In this document: positions 1 through 6,183 of the stretch, in pieces
Layout: every line of letters begins with the position of its first letter
Numbering within the stretch: position 1 is the stretch's first letter
Assembly (NCBI GenBank): GCA_945888585.1
Contig: CAMDAI010000045.1
Coordinates: 1 to 8,625 of the forward strand
DNA: 8,625 bases
Direction of reading: 5' to 3'
DNA from: Rickettsia typhi
GTDB taxonomy: Bacteria; Pseudomonadota; Alphaproteobacteria; Rickettsiales; UBA1997
Notes under the pieces: model-generated
Databases searched by the model: none
Told to the model about the DNA's origin: nothing
Seen by the model: only the letters and a program-made list of their open reading frames with translations
Program-made: the position numbers and the translations under genes

Positions 1-824
1 AATGAACTGCTGGCTAGTAAATAACCAATTTTAGCTAAAATTGAACTACTAAAACCTTCTTTCAAAATTCCAGAAACCATTTTAGCCGTTCCTTCAATTG
101 ACTTTAAAACGATATTTCCACAAAAACCATCCGTAACCACAACATCAACGGTACCTTTAGCAATATCATCACCTTCAACATAGCCATAAAATGAGTTAGC
201 AAGAATACTCTCTTTAATTAAAGCAGAAACGCCTTTAACAGCATCATTTCCCTTCATTTCTTCCGATCCAACATTCAAAACACCAATTGTTGGTTTTTCA
301 ATTTTTAACATAATTTTAGCAAAAGCATGACCCATAACCGCAAATTGATATAAAACTTCTGGACTACATTCAATATTAGCACCCATATCTAACATTACGG
401 TGCCACACTTTTTCATATTGGGCAGAACGGTTACAATTGCTGGACGATTAATTAAATTAATCGGTCGTAAGACTATTTTTGATATGGCCATTAAAGCTCC
501 AGTATTTCCAGCAGAAACAACGGCGTCAGAACTTTTATCTTTTATTGAATTGATTGCTAATCTCATACTGGATTGGGTGCCTTTTTTTAAAGCAACCGAT
601 GGTTTATCGTGTGATGATATAACTTGGTCAGTATGAATAACATCATTCCTGCCTTGCAGATGCTGACAACCATCTAGCATTGGATTGAGCAATTTAGAAT
701 CTCCATAAAAATGGAAATCAACGTCAGAATTGGAAGAGGCAAACATTTCGGCCCCAGCTATGATAACACGAGGAGCATTGTCGCCACCCATACAATCAAG
801 AGCAATAGTGATTCTTTTTGTCAC
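1..824 (-). CDS. plsX: Phosphate acyltransferase PlsX (partial, C-terminus off the left edge)
   Basis: PlsX converts acyl-ACP to acyl-phosphate, the acyl donor for the first step of phospholipid synthesis; it is a peripheral, membrane-associated enzyme. I translated this frame by hand. It starts VTKRITIALDCMGGDNAP, the classic PlsX N-terminus, and continues with SAGNTGALMA (about residues 104-113) and DMGAN (about 146-150). About 274 residues are present, and the family usually has 330-350, so roughly 60-75 C-terminal residues are missing at the window edge. The start is the GTG at 822-824: an in-frame TAA lies directly upstream and no ATG occurs before the conserved block, so GTG is the only sensible start. 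It lies 96 bases downstream of rpmF, the order known from many proteobacteria, where fabH usually follows. The frame shows no break. Identification is very secure. Confidence 0.96.
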   Translation of the reverse strand, partial: MTKRITIALDCMGGDNAPRVIIAGAEMFASSNSDVDFHFYGDSKLLNPMLDGCQHLQGRNDVIHTDQVISSHDKPSVALKKGTQSSMRLAINSIKDKSSDAVVSAGNTGALMAISKIVLRPINLINRPAIVTVLPNMKKCGTVMLDMGANIECSPEVLYQFAVMGHAFAKIMLKIEKPTIGVLNVGSEEMKGNDAVKGVSALIKESILANSFYGYVEGDDIAKGTVDVVVTDGFCGNIVLKSIEGTAKMVSGILKEGFSSSILAKIGYLLASSS

Positions 825-857
825 TTAATAAAACCATATTTAAAATTGACTCATCAA

Positions 858-876
858 AACCAATTCAAAATTGGTT
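858..876 (-). terminator. Small hairpin between rpmF and plsX (weak terminator or processing site)
   Basis: A perfect 8-bp inverted repeat, AACCAATT and AATTGGTT, surrounds a 3-base loop. On the transcribed (minus) strand it is followed by only four T residues, and the stem has just two G-C pairs, so it would be a weak intrinsic terminator at best. It lies in the 96-base gap after the rpmF stop and before the plsX GTG. It could partly uncouple plsX from the highly expressed ribosomal gene, or mark an RNA cleavage site. The function is inferred from position only. Confidence 0.35.
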
Positions 877-920
877 ATTAATTATTAATTATACAGCAAC
901 ACATTAAAGTGCTACCAAAA

Positions 921-1136
921 CTATTCGACAACCTCTTTAGGCTCTGTAGTTGATTTTTTAGTTTCAATTACTTTTTTACCATTATAATAACCATCAATAG
1001 AAATATGATGAGAAAGTTTATATTCACCAGTTGTGGCATCAACAACAACGTTAGGAAGATTTACCGAGTATGAGCCGTTACTAGCTCTACGCATATTACG
1101 TCTTGATTTTGACTTTTTCTTTTTTGGAACTGCCAT
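921..1136 (-). CDS. rpmF: 50S ribosomal protein L32
   Basis: L32 is a small protein of the large ribosomal subunit. The 71-residue product starts [19 protein letters not shown], the typical basic L32 N-terminus, and continues with a segment including [20 protein letters not shown] that fits the C-terminal half. No CxxC pairs are present, so this is the zinc-free form usual in alphaproteobacteria. The reading frame stays open for 22 more codons upstream to 1202, but that extension ([12 protein letters not shown]...) is unlike L32, and MAVPKKK is the family start, so I place the start at 1134-1136. The C-terminal tail, rich in T, E and K, is somewhat longer than the usual 55-62 residue proteins. 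An AGTAGG stretch about 10 bases upstream is the closest thing to a ribosome binding site in the window. It heads the rpmF-plsX unit. Confidence 0.95.
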   Translation of the reverse strand: MAVPKKKKSKSRRNMRRASNGSYSVNLPNVVVDATTGEYKLSHHISIDGYYNGKKVIETKKSTTEPKEVVE

Positions 1137-1248
1137 TTTAAAAAACCTACTATTAAATAAAGTTGAAAAATTAGTCGGACAATAATAAATAAATAAATGC
1201 AAAAATCAATTATAAACTTAAAATTTTAAGCTGTTTTATACTATTTAA
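1137..1248. promoter_or_regulatory. Divergent promoter region between rpmF and bamE
   Basis: This 112-base gap separates two divergent genes and so must hold promoters for both. On the plus strand TATACT at 1237-1242 matches a -10 hexamer, but it ends only six bases before the bamE ATG, which would give a leaderless or nearly leaderless mRNA; TATAAA at 1211-1216 is an alternative. I see no convincing -35 for either. A 14-base A/T palindrome (CTTAAAATTTTAAG, 1217-1230) sits in the middle. In such AT-rich DNA these matches are weak evidence, and the assignment rests mainly on gene layout. Confidence 0.4.
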
Positions 1249-1680
1249 ATGAAAAATTTTCTAACAATTACCATTTTTTTTCTAATAACTTCTTGCTTTA
1301 ATCAAATTGAAACAATGGGTTATGTTTTTGAGCTGTCTGATTATAAACTGATTAAAGAAGGAATTAGCGGTAAAGATTTTGTACTAGAAGCAATGGGAAA
1401 TCCAACTCTAACAATTGACCATGATGTTAATAAAGAATTATGGATTTATTTCTCTGAGGAGATTCACAAATTTTTGTTTTTTAAGCCAAATATTTTAAAT
1501 CGTAAAATAATGATTCTTACATTTGATAATCATGGAACAGTAAAAAAAATTGGTAATTATGATTTAAAAAATCAAAACAATATAAGTTTCTCTAATGACT
1601 ACACAAAAGTCGATCATAATCAAAAGGGGGGTATTTTTTCTGAATTATTTAATAATATCGGACAGATAAAACCAAATTAA
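1249..1680 (+). CDS. bamE: Outer membrane protein assembly factor BamE (SmpA/OmlA family lipoprotein)
   Basis: BamE is a periplasm-facing outer-membrane lipoprotein of the BAM complex, which inserts beta-barrel proteins. The 143-residue product has a short signal peptide ending in a good lipobox, ITSC, with lipidated Cys at residue 16. Next comes MGYVFELSDYKLIKEGISGKD, the alphaproteobacterial BamE hallmark (a G-Y-V-F start, then a stretch equivalent to 'I.PG.S...V'), then GNPT, a LWIYFSEE strand, FFKPNILNRKIMILTFD, and a C-terminal GIFSELFNNIGQI that matches the family's 'L.QLFGNIG' tail. Length and order fit the family. It is divergent from rpmF-plsX; in many alphaproteobacteria bamE is found near plsX, which supports the call. 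The next gene begins immediately after its stop, so the two are probably cotranscribed. No Shine-Dalgarno sequence is seen before the ATG. Confidence 0.88.
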   Translation: MKNFLTITIFFLITSCFNQIETMGYVFELSDYKLIKEGISGKDFVLEAMGNPTLTIDHDVNKELWIYFSEEIHKFLFFKPNILNRKIMILTFDNHGTVKKIGNYDLKNQNNISFSNDYTKVDHNQKGGIFSELFNNIGQIKPN

Positions 1681-2061
1681 ATGAAAGCCATTTATTTTTT
1701 TACCATTTTTTTACTAATTTTAACTTCAACTTCTTGTGAACCGTTTAAGAGTCCATATTATAAATATATGGCCTCTTATACTCCAGAGACCTATACCGAA
1801 ATCTATTGTCCAAATTTTGTTGAATATAAAAAAGGAGATGCAAATTATAGATTTTTATACAGCTTTATTGTTTTAAAATCGACATCAGAAGATGTGCACA
1901 AAGCTATTAAAACTGCGGCAGAAATCAGGGCAAAAAATAAATCAACTGATGATTTTACAGTCTTGTTACTAAATAATTATAGAAGTGTTATGATTCCTAG
2001 TATAACGCCGGAAAAACTATTGTCATGCAATTTAAGACAAATACAAAAAAGGAAATCTTAA
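1681..2061 (+). CDS. Putative small lipoprotein or secreted protein of unknown function
   Basis: I do not recognise this 126-residue protein. It has a clear export signal: MKAIYFF followed by a hydrophobic stretch to residue 14 and then TSTSC, with Cys 19 as the likely lipidated residue. The lipobox is imperfect because the -3 position is Ser rather than Leu, Val or Ile. The mature part has two further cysteines (43 and 116) that could form a disulfide in the periplasm, a Tyr-rich N-terminal part (about residues 26-48) and a predicted helix around 69-86. The ATG follows the bamE TAA with no spacer, so translation is probably coupled and a role in the envelope is plausible but unproven. Its stop overlaps the lpxC stop by four bases on the opposite strand. 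It could be a fast-evolving subunit or simply an unrelated passenger. Confidence 0.72.
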   Translation: MKAIYFFTIFLLILTSTSCEPFKSPYYKYMASYTPETYTEIYCPNFVEYKKGDANYRFLYSFIVLKSTSEDVHKAIKTAAEIRAKNKSTDDFTVLLLNNYRSVMIPSITPEKLLSCNLRQIQKRKS

Positions 2062-2918
2062 ATTAATCTCCAAGCTGATTCATCGGAGAATAATGCGTGA
2101 AGCATTTTATTATTAATAGCATGCCCAGATTTAAAAGCGGTAAAACGTCCCAATATATAACCTTCAGCCAAATAAATATCACCTATAAAATCAAGAGTTT
2201 TGTGCTTTACAAATTCATCTTCATAACGTAAACCATTTTTATTCAAAATTCTATCTTTACTCACTACGATAGCATTATCTAAGGACCCTCCTTTAGCCAA
2301 TCCCATCTTATGTAAATCTTCAATCTCATGTTCAAATCCAAAAGTTCTGGCTCTAGATAAATCATTTTTAAATGAAGTGTGATCGGAGTGAAAATCAAAA
2401 TCTTGTTTTTTAATCTGGCTGTGATTGAAATCAATTTTTAAATCAACAGAAAATTCTTTTGCTGGCTCAACCGAAACAATTTTATCTTTATCAATTACTG
2501 AAACTTTTTTTAAAACTTCAAAGATTTTACGAGGTTTTTCTTGAAGCATGACTCCAGCACACTCAATTAAAAATATAAATGGTTCAGAACTTCCATCCAT
2601 AATCGGCACTTCCGCTGCATTTATTTCAATAAATAAATTATCAATTTCACATCCCCAAATAGCTGCCATTAAATGTTCAATAGTTCCAACCCTAGCACCA
2701 AATTCATTGGCTATAGTAGTTCCCAAATTGGCATCAACAACATTTTTATAATTGGCTCTGATCGTTCCTTTTTCTCTACCAATGTCACTTCTGATAAATA
2801 CTATTCCTGTATCTGTTGGAGCTGGCAATAAAGTCATTTTAACATCAATACCACTATGAAGACCAATACCGTTACAATTTACATTGCTGTTAATTGTTCT
2901 TTGAGAAGCTGCAATCAT
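2058..2918 (-). CDS. lpxC: UDP-3-O-acyl-N-acetylglucosamine deacetylase LpxC
   Basis: LpxC is the zinc-dependent cytoplasmic deacetylase that commits UDP-acyl-GlcNAc to lipid A synthesis, so this organism makes a lipopolysaccharide-type outer membrane. The 286-residue protein shows QRTI at the start, NGIGLHSG (16-23), TIEHLMAA (79-86, catalytic Glu 81 and zinc ligand His 82), EVPIMDGS (103-110), SRARTFGF (188-195), HKTLD (239-243, zinc ligands His 239 and Asp 243) and KSGHAINNK (263-271, catalytic His 266). All expected catalytic residues are present. It ends soon after the conserved AW (282-283), so it is about 20 residues shorter than the E. coli enzyme, lacking only a variable tail. The mRNA leader before the ATG is almost pure A with no Shine-Dalgarno. 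The gene stands alone here rather than beside ftsZ, its usual neighbour. Confidence 0.97.
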   Translation of the reverse strand: MIAASQRTINSNVNCNGIGLHSGIDVKMTLLPAPTDTGIVFIRSDIGREKGTIRANYKNVVDANLGTTIANEFGARVGTIEHLMAAIWGCEIDNLFIEINAAEVPIMDGSSEPFIFLIECAGVMLQEKPRKIFEVLKKVSVIDKDKIVSVEPAKEFSVDLKIDFNHSQIKKQDFDFHSDHTSFKNDLSRARTFGFEHEIEDLHKMGLAKGGSLDNAIVVSKDRILNKNGLRYEDEFVKHKTLDFIGDIYLAEGYILGRFTAFKSGHAINNKMLHALFSDESAWRLI

Positions 2919-3256
2919 TTTTGTTTTTGTTTTTTATTTTGCCCTATTTTAAAAAAGCAATGGTTCGCTGGTTTTAATCCAATATGGAAAGGAAATCAAA
3001 CCATTTTTTATTACAAAATATTACAAATAAATTGATAATTTTAAAAAATTTTGAGAAATTATTATTTCATTTTTTTTGAGATTAATAAAAAAAAATGAAC
3101 TTGACTTCCGCTCCCAACAATAAGAGAATTAATCCGCCTCCTTTTAAAGTAAAGGCAGCATTTAGTTATTTCCTCCCAGATATACTAAATGCTTGTCATC
3201 CAGTTTTTGTAAAAAAACTGGATGACAAATTTCTAAATTACAAACTCAACCTTATC
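2919..3256. other. Long divergent intergenic region between lpxC and hisA
   Basis: This stretch of about 340 bases must hold the promoters for lpxC (minus) and hisA (plus). Its composition is two-part: by hand count 3001-3094 has about 10 G/C in 94 bases, while 3097-3180 has about 34 in 84. The second part is followed by a perfect hairpin at 3193-3228. The plus strand is open in the hisA frame from an ATG at 3095, which would add 54 residues to HisA. The A/T-rich part near lpxC yields an A-rich leader on the minus strand (about 2916-2940). I cannot pick a reliable -10/-35 pair for either direction. I see no tRNA-like or known riboswitch fold. Confidence 0.6.
3193..3228. repeat. Perfect 16-bp palindrome upstream of hisA, resembling a Rickettsiales-type palindromic repeat
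   Basis: The arms TTGTCATCCAGTTTTT (3193-3208) and AAAAACTGGATGACAA (3213-3228) are exact reverse complements around a 4-base loop (GTAA). Neither side is followed by a T run, so it is not an ordinary intrinsic terminator. The outer TGTCATCC / GGATGACA ends recall the ends of palindromic elements scattered in Rickettsia and Wolbachia genomes; that likeness is from memory and is an inference. It ends 28 bases before the likely hisA ATG and would form a strong hairpin in the hisA mRNA leader, so it could also affect expression. Only one copy occurs in this window, so a repeat family is not shown. Confidence 0.6.
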
Positions 3257-3973
3257 ATGATAATTTATCCGGCAATTGATCTTAAAGATGGGAAATGCGT
3301 TCGTCTTTATAAAGGTGACATGAATCAAGTTACAATTTTTAACGATTCTCCGGCAAACCAAGCTAAATTTTTTGAAGATCAGGGTTTTAAATTTATTCAT
3401 GTAGTTGATTTAGATGGTGCCATTGCTGGATCTTCAGCTAATGAAGAATCGGTTAAGTCAATTTTAAAAACCGTTAATATTCCGGTCCAATTAGGTGGTG
3501 GTATTCGCAATATTGAGACAATCGAAAAATGGTTAGATCTAGGAATTAATAGAGTAATTATCGGAACAGCGGCATTAAAAAATCCTGAATTAGTAAAATC
3601 TGCAGCTAAAAAATTTCCAAGAAAAATTATTGTTGGAATCGATGCAAAAAATGGTGCAGTTGCGGTTGAAGGATGGGTTAGTGAATCAAATATTACAGTA
3701 ATAGATCTTGCTAAAAAATTTGAAGATGCAGGAGTAGTATCAATAATCTATACCGATATTAATCGTGACGGAACCTTAACTGGTATTGATTTGGAAGGAA
3801 CAAAAAAATTAGCAGAGTCTATTAATATTCCAGTAATTGCCTCAGGAGGAGTTGCTTCGATTGAAGATATTATAAGACTTAAAACCATTGAAAAATATGG
3901 CGTTGAAGGCGTAATTATTGGCAAAGCCTTATATGAGAAGAAAATTAATATTAGTGTATTATCTAATGTTTAA
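3257..3973 (+). CDS. hisA: HisA, ProFAR isomerase of histidine biosynthesis
   Basis: HisA isomerises the aminoaldose ProFAR to the aminoketose PRFAR, the fourth step of histidine synthesis, in the cytoplasm. It is a (beta/alpha)8 barrel of 238 residues here, the usual length. Family motifs are [17 protein letters not shown] with catalytic Asp 8, VDLDGA (50-55), QLGGGIR (78-84), GIDA with the second catalytic Asp 129, GW (139-140), TDINRDGT (166-173), ASGGV (195-199) and a final GVIIGKAL phosphate-binding loop (218-225). I start it at the ATG at 3257 because MII(Y)PAIDL is the family N-terminus; the open frame continues to an ATG at 3095 but those 54 residues are unlike HisA and cross a palindrome. 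The gene is separated from other his genes, and its 3' end overlaps purH on the opposite strand by 11 bases. Confidence 0.96.
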   Translation: MIIYPAIDLKDGKCVRLYKGDMNQVTIFNDSPANQAKFFEDQGFKFIHVVDLDGAIAGSSANEESVKSILKTVNIPVQLGGGIRNIETIEKWLDLGINRVIIGTAALKNPELVKSAAKKFPRKIIVGIDAKNGAVAVEGWVSESNITVIDLAKKFEDAGVVSIIYTDINRDGTLTGIDLEGTKKLAESINIPVIASGGVASIEDIIRLKTIEKYGVEGVIIGKALYEKKINISVLSNV

Positions 3974-5531
3974 AGTGACGAGTTTCAACAAACATTAAAA
4001 CAATTTCATGTTTATTGGCGGTTGCAATAACTTCCTCATCACGAATTGATCCAGATGGAGCGATAATAGCACTAATTCCATAACTTGCCGCAAGTTCCAC
4101 TCCATCAGCAAAAGGGAAAAAAGCATCAGAAGCTAAAACTGATCCTTTGGCTTTATTACAAAGCTTTCCGTCCTTATTACTAAAGTTACTAGCTTTTTTA
4201 CAAGCAATATCTGATGAATCAACTCTGCTCATTTGACCAGCGCCAATTCCAACAGTTTGAAAATCATTTACCACAACAATGGCATTTGACTTAACATGTT
4301 TACAAACCGACATAGCAAAAACTAATTCTTTAATTTGTTTTTCAGTTGGCTTGACGTTTCCGACTTGTTTTAAATCAAAAGAAGTTAATATTTTATCATC
4401 TAAACTCTGAACTAAAAGTCCGCCAGAAATTGACTTTATTTGGATATTTTTATTATTTTCTAAATTAACCACCAATAAACGTAAATTCTTTTTAGATGAC
4501 AAGATTTTTAAAGCATCACCACTGAAAGCAGGAGCAATTACAACTTCATAAAACATTTTTGAAATTTCATTAGCTAAATCAAAATCAACTTCTGAATTTA
4601 GAGCAACAATTCCACCAAAGGCACTTTTTGAGTCGGCTTCTAAGGCTTTACTATAAGCTTCACCAATATTTGTTCCAATTGCAACTCCGCATGGATTGGC
4701 ATGTTTTACGATAACAACAGCTGGCAAATCAAATTCCATAACAATATTAAAAGCAGCATCGGCATCATTAAAATTGTTATAACTTAACTCTTTTCCTTGT
4801 AATTGCTTAGCATTAACAATTCCAGATTTGGAAAAATCATAAGAATAAAGCGCAGCTTTTTGATGAGAATTTTCACCATAACGTAGGGATTGCTTTAAAG
4901 TTGATGGAAAAGATAAATTTGGAGCAAAATCTTGTTTTAAATATTTAGAAAAATAATCAGCAATTGCCTGATCATAATTAGCAATAATGCTAAAAGCTTT
5001 AGCAGCTTGCTTAATACGATATTCAAAACTAGTTGAATTGGTGTTATTTTGCATTTCTCCAACTAAACCTTCATAATCTTTTGGATCCATTATAATGGTT
5101 TTATATTGATAATTTTTAGCTGCGGATCTGATCATGGCAGGTCCACCAATATCAATATTTTCTACAATTTCATCATGTCCATGGCCAGAATTTACGGTGG
5201 CAGTAAATGGGTATAAATTAACTATTAATAAATCAATGGAAGAAATATCATTTTGAGTTGCTTGAGCTTGATGATTAGAGTTATCTAAAATTCCAAGTAA
5301 AGCACCATGAACTTTAGGATGTAAGGTTTTAACCCGTCCATCCATAATTTCAGGAAAACCGGTAAATTCTGAGATGTCTTTAGTTTCAATTTTATTATCT
5401 TTTAGAAGCTTGGCAGTTCCACCGGTGGAAATTATTTCAACTTTATTACTAACTAAAAATCTTGCTAACTCCAAAATTCCATCCTTATTAGAAACTGAAA
5501 TAAGAGCCCGTTTAATTGATTGCTTAGACAT
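3963..5531 (-). CDS. purH: Bifunctional AICAR formyltransferase / IMP cyclohydrolase PurH
   Basis: PurH performs the last two steps of de novo purine synthesis: formyl transfer from 10-formyl-tetrahydrofolate to AICAR, then ring closure to IMP. The 522-residue protein has the usual full length. The N-terminal cyclohydrolase domain (to about residue 195) shows [15 protein letters not shown] (34-40), [15 protein letters not shown] (65-79) and [14 protein letters not shown] (127-140). The formyltransferase domain shows RYGENSHQ (217-224), VKHANPCG (275-282, with the catalytic Lys-His pair 276-277), SAFGG (303-307), [12 protein letters not shown] (468-479) and the classic RHFKH end. There is no frame break. 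It lies 13 bases downstream of cmk and is probably the last gene of a glycosyltransferase-cmk-purH unit. No Shine-Dalgarno is visible before the ATG. Confidence 0.98.
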   Translation of the reverse strand: MSKQSIKRALISVSNKDGILELARFLVSNKVEIISTGGTAKLLKDNKIETKDISEFTGFPEIMDGRVKTLHPKVHGALLGILDNSNHQAQATQNDISSIDLLIVNLYPFTATVNSGHGHDEIVENIDIGGPAMIRSAAKNYQYKTIIMDPKDYEGLVGEMQNNTNSTSFEYRIKQAAKAFSIIANYDQAIADYFSKYLKQDFAPNLSFPSTLKQSLRYGENSHQKAALYSYDFSKSGIVNAKQLQGKELSYNNFNDADAAFNIVMEFDLPAVVIVKHANPCGVAIGTNIGEAYSKALEADSKSAFGGIVALNSEVDFDLANEISKMFYEVVIAPAFSGDALKILSSKKNLRLLVVNLENNKNIQIKSISGGLLVQSLDDKILTSFDLKQVGNVKPTEKQIKELVFAMSVCKHVKSNAIVVVNDFQTVGIGAGQMSRVDSSDIACKKASNFSNKDGKLCNKAKGSVLASDAFFPFADGVELAASYGISAIIAPSGSIRDEEVIATANKHEIVLMFVETRHFKH

Positions 5532-5544
5532 TTTTTTGATATAA

Positions 5545-6183
5545 CTATTTAATATGATTTAGTAATTTAGCAAAAACTTGCTCAATATTCATGTTTGACG
5601 TATCGATTTCTACAGCATCCATAGCTTTGACAAGGGGTGAATTAACTCTATTTTGATCTTCTTTATCTCTACTTTCTAACTGATTTAATATAATTTTATA
5701 ATCTGAATCTATACCATTTTCTTGAAGCTGTTTATGACGACGTTTGGCTCGCTCAGAAGCGCTGGCAGTTATAAAAAATTTATAATTTGCATCCGGACAA
5801 ATAACAGTTCCCATATCCCTACCCTCTAAAACTGCACCATCATGATCTCTTAAACCGTGAACGGCAAAATGTCTTTGTAAATCAAATAGAGCTTTTCGTA
5901 TTAATGGTTGCTTAGCAATGACTGAAGCATGTTTACCCATCTCTTCGGTGTGAAGCTTTTTATCTTCGAGATTATTTAAATCAATTTCATTTACTAAAGA
6001 AGCTATTTCCTCAATATTTTTTTCTAAATTTAAATTTTTTTCCAAAGCTACATAAGCCAGACCGCGATAAAGGGCGCCGCTGTTTAAGCAGGGCAATTTG
6101 AAATGATCAGCAACTTTTTTAGCAATGGTTCCCTTTCCTGATGCTGATGGGCCGTCAATAGTAATCAATAATCTTTTAGACAT
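5545..6183 (-). CDS. cmk: Cytidylate kinase
   Basis: Cmk phosphorylates CMP and dCMP with ATP, feeding pyrimidine nucleotides to RNA, DNA and lipid precursors. The 212-residue protein is close to the usual 215-230. It has the P-loop GPSASGKGT (11-19), the CMP-site segment LNSGALYR (33-40), TEEMGKHASVIAKQP (79-93), LRDHDGAVLEGRDMGT (111-126), PDANYKFFITASASERAKRR (130-149) and SRDKEDQNR (171-179) followed by SPLVKAMDAVEIDTS. Residue 34 is Asn where E. coli Cmk and most relatives have Asp in LDSGA/LDTGA, a small oddity near the substrate site. The ATG overlaps the end of the upstream glycosyltransferase by 8 bases, so translation is likely coupled. In other proteobacteria cmk typically sits next to aroA and rpsA; neither is seen here. 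Confidence 0.96.
   Translation of the reverse strand: MSKRLLITIDGPSASGKGTIAKKVADHFKLPCLNSGALYRGLAYVALEKNLNLEKNIEEIASLVNEIDLNNLEDKKLHTEEMGKHASVIAKQPLIRKALFDLQRHFAVHGLRDHDGAVLEGRDMGTVICPDANYKFFITASASERAKRRHKQLQENGIDSDYKIILNQLESRDKEDQNRVNSPLVKAMDAVEIDTSNMNIEQVFAKLLNHIK

Noticed and set aside
400..636. Open plus-strand stretch of 78 codons
   Set aside because: It lies wholly antisense to the well-supported plsX frame and resembles no protein family.
1137..1202. In-frame 22-residue N-terminal extension of L32
   Set aside because: The residues ([12 protein letters not shown]...) are hydrophobic and unlike L32, while MAVPKKK at 1136 is the family start.
1217..1230. A/T palindrome CTTAAAATTTTAAG as an operator
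   Set aside because: Such short A/T palindromes arise often by chance in this composition, and there is no second copy or known regulator match.
2548..2751. Open plus-strand stretch of 67 codons
   Set aside because: It lies antisense to conserved LpxC motifs and reads as a shadow of that gene.
3193..3228. The hisA leader hairpin as an intrinsic terminator for lpxC or hisA
   Set aside because: No T run follows on either strand, and it lies upstream of both genes rather than at a gene end.
3097..3256. A histidine-type attenuator leader peptide
   Set aside because: The translated leader holds only a single His and no run of His codons, so classical his attenuation is not supported.
5417..5430. 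Perfect 14-base palindrome TTCCACCGGTGGAA
   Set aside because: It encodes the conserved STGGTA loop of PurH, so protein constraint explains it.
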